NCBI GenBank assembly: GCA_947630345.1
Contig: CANRHF010000082.1
Location: forward strand, 1 to 8,496
Reading direction: 5' to 3'
Origin: an uncultured Oscillospiraceae bacterium
GTDB lineage: Bacteria; Bacillota; Clostridia; Oscillospirales; Oscillospiraceae
DNA length: 8,496 bases
The translations under genes and the position numbers were made by a program. The notes beneath the pieces were generated by a model. That model ran no database searches. It was given only the letters and a program-made list of their open reading frames with translations, and was not told where the DNA came from. Positions 6,085 through 8,496 of this stretch are shown here, piece by piece (within the stretch, counting starts at the first letter, position 1; every line of letters starts with the position of its first letter).

Positions 6085-6927
6085 ATGAAAAAAATGATCG
6101 CACTATTGCTGACCGGTCTGCTGGCCCTGAGCCTGCTGACCGCCTGCGGCCCCGCGGAGCCCCAGAATACCGCCGGCAATTCCCAGTCCACGGAAGCGCC
6201 CGCCGGTGCGGACCATCTGAGCCGGATTAAGGACGCTGGAAAGATCGTCGTGGCCATGGAGGGCACCTGGTCTCCCTGGACCTACCACGACGAGAACGAC
6301 CAGCTGGTAGGCTACGATGTGGAGGTGGCCCAGGCTATCGCCGAAAAGCTGGGCGTGGAAGTGGAATTTGTCGAGGGCGAGTTTGACGGCCTGTTCGCAG
6401 GCATGGAGGCCGGGCGGTATGACATCGTCGTGAACGGCGTGGACATCGACGAGGAGCGGGCGGAAAAATACGACTTCTCCACCCCCTATGCCTACAATCA
6501 GACGGCGGTGATCGTGGCCATGGACAACGAGGAGATCACCTCCTTCGAGGACCTGGCCGGCAAGCACACCGCCAACACCATCACCAGCACCTACGCCAAG
6601 GTGGCGGAAAAGTACGGCGCCACCGTCACCGGCGTTGACGACCTGGCCCAGACCTTTGAGCTGCTGCTCACCGGCCGGATCGATGCCACGTTGAACTCCG
6701 AAATGACCTTCTACGATTACATGGCCGCCCACCCCGACGAGCAGATCAAGATCGCCGCTCTGGGGGAGGCCACCCAGACCGCCATTCCCGTGATGAAGGG
6801 AGAGGACAACGCCACCCTGCTTGCCGCCATCAACCAGGCCCTGGCCGAGCTGGCCCAGGAGGGCAAGCTCACCGAGCTGTCCAACAAGTACTTTGGCCGG
6901 GACATCTCCCAGGATCAGCCCCAGTAA
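6085..6927 (+). CDS. tcyA: Cystine/amino-acid ABC transporter substrate-binding lipoprotein
   Basis: This 280-residue lipoprotein catches the substrate outside the membrane. The start at 6085 gives a classic lipoprotein signal: KK at 2-3, a hydrophobic core at about 5-18, and lipobox LTAC with C21 as the lipidated cysteine. A Ser/Asn/Pro/Ala-rich linker (about 22-42) precedes the family-3 binding domain. EGTWSPWTY (59-67), GYDVEVAQAIAEKLG (76-90), DIVVNGVDI (113-121) and KYDFSTPY (128-135) mark both lobes. KHTANTITSTYAKVAEKYGA (160-179) resembles the ANSxTSxYA pattern of cystine binders. The upstream in-frame ATG at 5974 lies inside the ATPase gene and would destroy the signal peptide. GGAG at 6071-6074 sits at the end of the ATPase gene, which stops 7 bp before this start. 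Lipoproteins of this kind are expected on the outer face of a Gram-positive membrane. Confidence 0.92.
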   Translation: MKKMIALLLTGLLALSLLTACGPAEPQNTAGNSQSTEAPAGADHLSRIKDAGKIVVAMEGTWSPWTYHDENDQLVGYDVEVAQAIAEKLGVEVEFVEGEFDGLFAGMEAGRYDIVVNGVDIDEERAEKYDFSTPYAYNQTAVIVAMDNEEITSFEDLAGKHTANTITSTYAKVAEKYGATVTGVDDLAQTFELLLTGRIDATLNSEMTFYDYMAAHPDEQIKIAALGEATQTAIPVMKGEDNATLLAAINQALAELAQEGKLTELSNKYFGRDISQDQPQ

Positions 6928-6949
6928 TGCCCCTGATTTGGACAACAGT

Positions 6950-6976
6950 GCCCCCAAGTCCCATGGACTTGGGGGC
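6950..6976. terminator. Perfect 11-bp hairpin between convergent genes
   Basis: GCCCCCAAGTC (6950-6960) pairs perfectly with GACTTGGGGGC (6966-6976) around a 5-nt loop. It lies 22 nt after the binding-protein stop and about 50 nt after the divIVA-like stop on the other strand. No clean T-run follows on either strand (GTCAATTTGTC on the plus strand), so it may be a weak bidirectional terminator or a 3'-end stabiliser. Confidence 0.6.
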
Positions 6977-7026
6977 GTCAATTTGTCAAAATCCTTCAAA
7001 CGCGCCGTCCGAAACGGGGCCGGGCA

Positions 7027-7560
7027 TTATTGCGCGGCGCTTTGGGCAATATCGGAAAGAGCCTCCTGGGTGCGGGCCAGGGTCTGGCGGCTGGCCGTCA
7101 CCGCTTCCCGCAGCCGGTCCACCTGGGCTTGGGTCTGCATGGTCACGGCGGCCAGCTGCTCCTCCGCCTGGGTCAGGCTCTCCCGGGCCGCCGCAAGGGC
7201 GTTCCCCGCCTGGCCGCAGAGCTGAGCCGCCCGCTCCCGGGCCATCCGCTCCGTCCGCTCAGCCCGGCGGTAAATCGCCAACTCTGTCTCGGTGCTGGCG
7301 GGATCTGTCTGCTTGGCCTTGGCCAGGTCCTGCTTGGCCTGCTCCAGTTCCTGCTTCGTCTGAGAAAGCTCCTCCTCCAAAGCCCGGACCCGGTCCGCGT
7401 CCGGCGGGCTCTGCCGGGGGGTCTCCCGCAACGTCTGATTCTCCGTCCGGAGACGGCTCAGCTCCGCCTGATAGCGATTATTGATGTACTCAATATAATT
7501 CACCACATCCTCCCGGTTGAATCCCCGGAAAGCCGTTCTAAAGCTCTGATTTTCCGCCAT
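7027..7560 (-). CDS. DivIVA-domain coiled-coil protein
   Basis: This 177-residue protein opens with a short DivIVA-type N-terminal module: FRTAFRGFNREDVVNYIEYI at 7-26 matches the FRGYxxxEVDxFL pattern of the membrane-binding segment. The rest is a charged, Gln/Glu/Ala-rich coiled coil in two stretches, about 31-84 and 90-172, split by a Pro/Asp/Ser segment near 85-91. DivIVA-family proteins bind curved membrane at poles or septa and recruit partners; this one is shorter on specific domains than canonical cell-division DivIVA, so its partner is unknown. The ATG at 7560 is preferred to the one at 7599 because AAAGGAGG lies just upstream and the 7599 start would sit inside the promoter. The gene appears monocistronic, with a hairpin after it. 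The N-terminal motif is clear; the cellular role is inferred from the family. Confidence 0.82.
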   Translation of the reverse strand: MAENQSFRTAFRGFNREDVVNYIEYINNRYQAELSRLRTENQTLRETPRQSPPDADRVRALEEELSQTKQELEQAKQDLAKAKQTDPASTETELAIYRRAERTERMARERAAQLCGQAGNALAAARESLTQAEEQLAAVTMQTQAQVDRLREAVTASRQTLARTQEALSDIAQSAAQ

Positions 7561-7589
7561 GGGGGCAGGCCTCCTTTCTTTCTGCAAAA

Positions 7590-7618
7590 AGTATACCACA
7601 CCCCTCCCCCGATTACAA
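7590..7618 (-). promoter_or_regulatory. Promoter of the DivIVA-like gene
   Basis: On the minus strand, TTGTAA (-35, 7613-7618), a 17-nt spacer and TATACT (-10, 7590-7595) with TGG directly upstream form an extended -10 promoter. Transcription would start near 7583, just upstream of the AAAGGAGG that serves the ATG at 7560. Confidence 0.75.
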
Positions 7619-7663
7619 GCCCCCTGTCCGCCATTTTCCGCCGAAAAAATACGGATTTTCCTA

Positions 7664-7692
7664 TTGACAAAACCCGGCAGCCGTGGTACTAT
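7664..7692 (+). promoter_or_regulatory. Promoter of tRNA-Leu
   Basis: A consensus TTGACA (-35, 7664-7669), a 17-nt spacer and TACTAT (-10, 7687-7692) preceded by TGG form the strongest promoter in the window, fitting a stable RNA gene. Transcription would start near 7699, about 22 nt before the mature tRNA. Confidence 0.82.
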
Positions 7693-7720
7693 ATTTGGGC
7701 GGCGGAAAACTGCGGAAAAC

Positions 7721-7808
7721 GCGCGAGTGGTGGAATTGGTAGACTCGCTAGATTCAGGTTCTAGTGTTCATTTCGGACGTGGGGGTTCAAGTCCCCCCTC
7801 GCGCACCA
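7721..7808 (+). tRNA. tRNA-Leu (anticodon CAG)
   Basis: The acceptor stem GCGCGAG (7721-7727) pairs with CTCGCGC (7798-7804), followed by A and an encoded CCA (7806-7808). The anticodon arm is CTAGA/TCTAG (7748-7752, 7760-7764) with loop TTCAGGT and anticodon CAG at 7755-7757, which reads CUG codons. A long variable arm (about 7765-7780), typical of type II tRNAs such as Leu, precedes a T-arm with stem GGGGG/CCCCC and loop TTCAAGT (7781-7797). It has a strong promoter and a terminator that begins at the last base of CCA. CUG is heavily used in the GC-rich genes here. No mobile-element integrase is visible at its 3' end. Confidence 0.96.
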
Positions 7809-7845
7809 AAAATCGGCAATCCTCGTTAGAGGGTTGCCGATTTTT
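7808..7845 (+). terminator. Intrinsic terminator of tRNA-Leu
   Basis: A 17-bp stem (7808-7824 with 7829-7845, one T-G wobble) encloses a GTTA loop. The right arm ends in TTTTT and further T-rich sequence follows. The first stem base is the final A of CCA, so the hairpin starts directly at the tRNA 3' end. Confidence 0.9.
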
Positions 7846-7926
7846 ACTTTTTCACTTTTCACTCCTCACTAGATCCGATGGGCCGATTTTTGGAATGTAA
7901 TAAGTAATATGTAAGAGTGAAAAAGT
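7846..7926. repeat. Intergenic inverted repeat with heptamer tandem units
   Basis: ACTTTTTCACT (7846-7856) is an exact reverse complement of 7916-7926, 59 bp apart. The left side also carries tandem heptamers: TTTTCAC twice, then TCCTCAC, at 7849-7869. The enclosed DNA is AT-richer than the flanking genes and includes a 10-bp copy (7882-7891) of the right arm of the tRNA terminator (7836-7845). It could be a small miniature element or decayed intergenic repeat; no gene is seen in it. Confidence 0.4.
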
Positions 7927-7931
7927 GTGGT

Positions 7932-7946
7932 GTCCGCTTCGCGGAC
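7932..7946. repeat. Small perfect hairpin GTCCGC-TTC-GCGGAC
   Basis: GTCCGC (7932-7937) and GCGGAC (7941-7946) form a 6-bp stem with a 3-nt loop. It sits between the inverted repeat and the ftsH terminator and has no T-run, so it may be part of the intergenic repeat rather than a separate terminator. Confidence 0.35.
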
Positions 7947-7951
7947 GATTG

Positions 7952-7986
7952 AAAAAACCACCGTCCCCGGGTTTGGCCGGGGACGG
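7952..7986 (-). terminator. Intrinsic terminator of ftsH
   Basis: On the minus strand a 10-bp stem (7977-7986 with 7961-7970) with a 6-nt loop is followed by six T at 7957-7952. It begins 8 bp after the ftsH stop codon. The plus strand also ends in a T-run (7990-7995), so it could act in both directions. Confidence 0.88.
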
Positions 7987-7993
7987 CAATTTT

Positions 7994-8496
7994 TTACGCT
8001 TCCTCCGGCGGAGGGGTGAGCATGGCGATGGAATCCGCCTCGGGGATGGGTCTGCCTTCCATGCAGGCGGCAAATTGAGCGCCGGTCATGGTCTCGTTTT
8101 TCAGGAGGAACTCCGCCACCTGGCGCAGCTTTTCCCCGTCCCGGGTCAGAATGGCCTTGCATTTTTCATAGGCCTGATCGATGACGGACTTGACCTCCTG
8201 GTCGATGATCCCCGCCACTTCCTCGGAGTAGGACTTGGTCTTTTCATAGTCCCGGCCCAGGAACACCTCGTCGTCGCTGGTATAGGACACGGTCCCCAGC
8301 CGCTGGCACATGCCGTACCGGGCCACCATGTCCCGAGCCAGCTTGGAGGCCCGGTCGATGTCGTTGGAGGCCCCGGTGGAGATGTCCTGGAGGAACAGCG
8401 CCTCCGCCACCCGGCCGCCCAGCAGGCCCACGATTTGTTCAAACATCTGATTCCGGGTCAGGTGCTGGAACAAATCGTGGGCCTGCTGGGCGGCCG
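7994..8496 (-). CDS. ftsH: ATP-dependent zinc metalloprotease FtsH, C-terminal part (5' end beyond window)
   Basis: The visible 166 residues belong to the M41 peptidase domain of FtsH, a membrane-anchored AAA+ protease that degrades misfolded membrane proteins and selected regulators. NQMFEQIVGLLGGRVAE followed by DISTGASND is diagnostic, and the Asp of STGASND corresponds to the third zinc ligand. The helical C-terminal region with MVARYGM, FLGRDY and IIDQEVK follows, then a Pro/Glu-rich end. The AAA+ domain and the HExxH motif lie upstream and are not seen. Apparent starts inside the segment (for example TTG at 8471-8473) are not real starts. The most upstream 29 nt (8468-8496) are the mirror of 8412-8440 and encode AAQQAHDLF, which does not fit FtsH, so true FtsH sequence probably begins near 8467 in this window. 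Confidence 0.9.
   Translation of the reverse strand, partial: AAQQAHDLFQHLTRNQMFEQIVGLLGGRVAEALFLQDISTGASNDIDRASKLARDMVARYGMCQRLGTVSYTSDDEVFLGRDYEKTKSYSEEVAGIIDQEVKSVIDQAYEKCKAILTRDGEKLRQVAEFLLKNETMTGAQFAACMEGRPIPEADSIAMLTPPPEEA
8412..8496. repeat. Perfect 29-bp inverted repeat at the window edge (fold-back palindrome)
   Basis: Bases 8412-8440 are the exact reverse complement of 8468-8496, separated by a 27-nt spacer. Within the spacer the symmetry continues only partly. One arm is ordinary ftsH coding sequence (EQIVGLLGGR); the other replaces the expected upstream ftsH sequence. The outer arm reaches the last base given, so the symmetry may go further. A chimeric read or assembly fold-back is the simplest explanation. 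Confidence 0.85.

Noticed and set aside
7561..7599. Upstream ATG at 7599 for the DivIVA-like gene
   Set aside because: It falls inside the promoter and upstream of the predicted transcription start. The ATG at 7560 has AAAGGAGG and begins the conserved module.
8471..8473. TTG start for a short FtsH-like protein
   Set aside because: The frame is open to the window edge and the family continues upstream, so this is an internal codon lying within the palindrome arm.
1..8496. CRISPR array or toxin-antitoxin pair
   Set aside because: No regularly spaced direct repeats are present, and no two-gene module of the expected sizes is visible.

Overview
The window looks like chromosome of a high-GC gut-type Clostridia, most like the Oscillospiraceae (Flavonifractor/Lawsonibacter/Intestinimonas sort). 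The reasons are GC-rich coding DNA with AGGAGG-type ribosome binding sites, a DivIVA-family protein, a tRNA with encoded CCA, a TcyABC-type amino-acid transporter and C-terminal FtsH. This placement is inference from gene content and style, not from a search.

Left region (1 to about 1681): an AT-rich block quite unlike the rest of the window. It holds one real gene on the minus strand, a 484-residue protein with an N-terminal GHKL (Bergerat-fold) ATPase and a C-terminal HExxH metalloprotease-like motif. It also has a 32-codon reading frame and a small hairpin near the left edge. It abuts the 3' end of rlmD and is best read as the edge of a horizontally acquired segment that continues outside the window.

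Middle region (1683 to 4551): a minus-strand pair, a GNAT acetyltransferase and rlmD (23S rRNA m5U methyltransferase), joined by an ATGA overlap. Divergent from it is a PflX-like (COG1313-type) radical SAM protein on the plus strand. The two transcription units appear to share one self-complementary -35 hexamer, with a 17-nt spacer to an extended -10 on each side. A strong intrinsic terminator closes the radical SAM gene.

Transporter region (4568 to 6976): a three-gene ABC importer operon in the order permease, ATPase, lipoprotein binding protein. It has its own promoter and ends in a hairpin. Residue patterns point to the cystine branch of the polar amino-acid family.

Right region (7027 to 8496): a minus-strand DivIVA-like coiled-coil protein, a divergent tRNA-Leu(CAG) with promoter and terminator, an intergenic patch with short repeats and hairpins, and the C-terminal part of ftsH on the minus strand. 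The last 85 bases form a palindrome with two perfect 29-bp arms reaching the window edge. It displaces expected FtsH sequence, so it is a probable assembly fold-back or a real inverted duplication.

Five promoters are readable, and all five carry a TGn extended -10. The most novel candidate is the GHKL/HExxH fusion protein in the AT-rich block.
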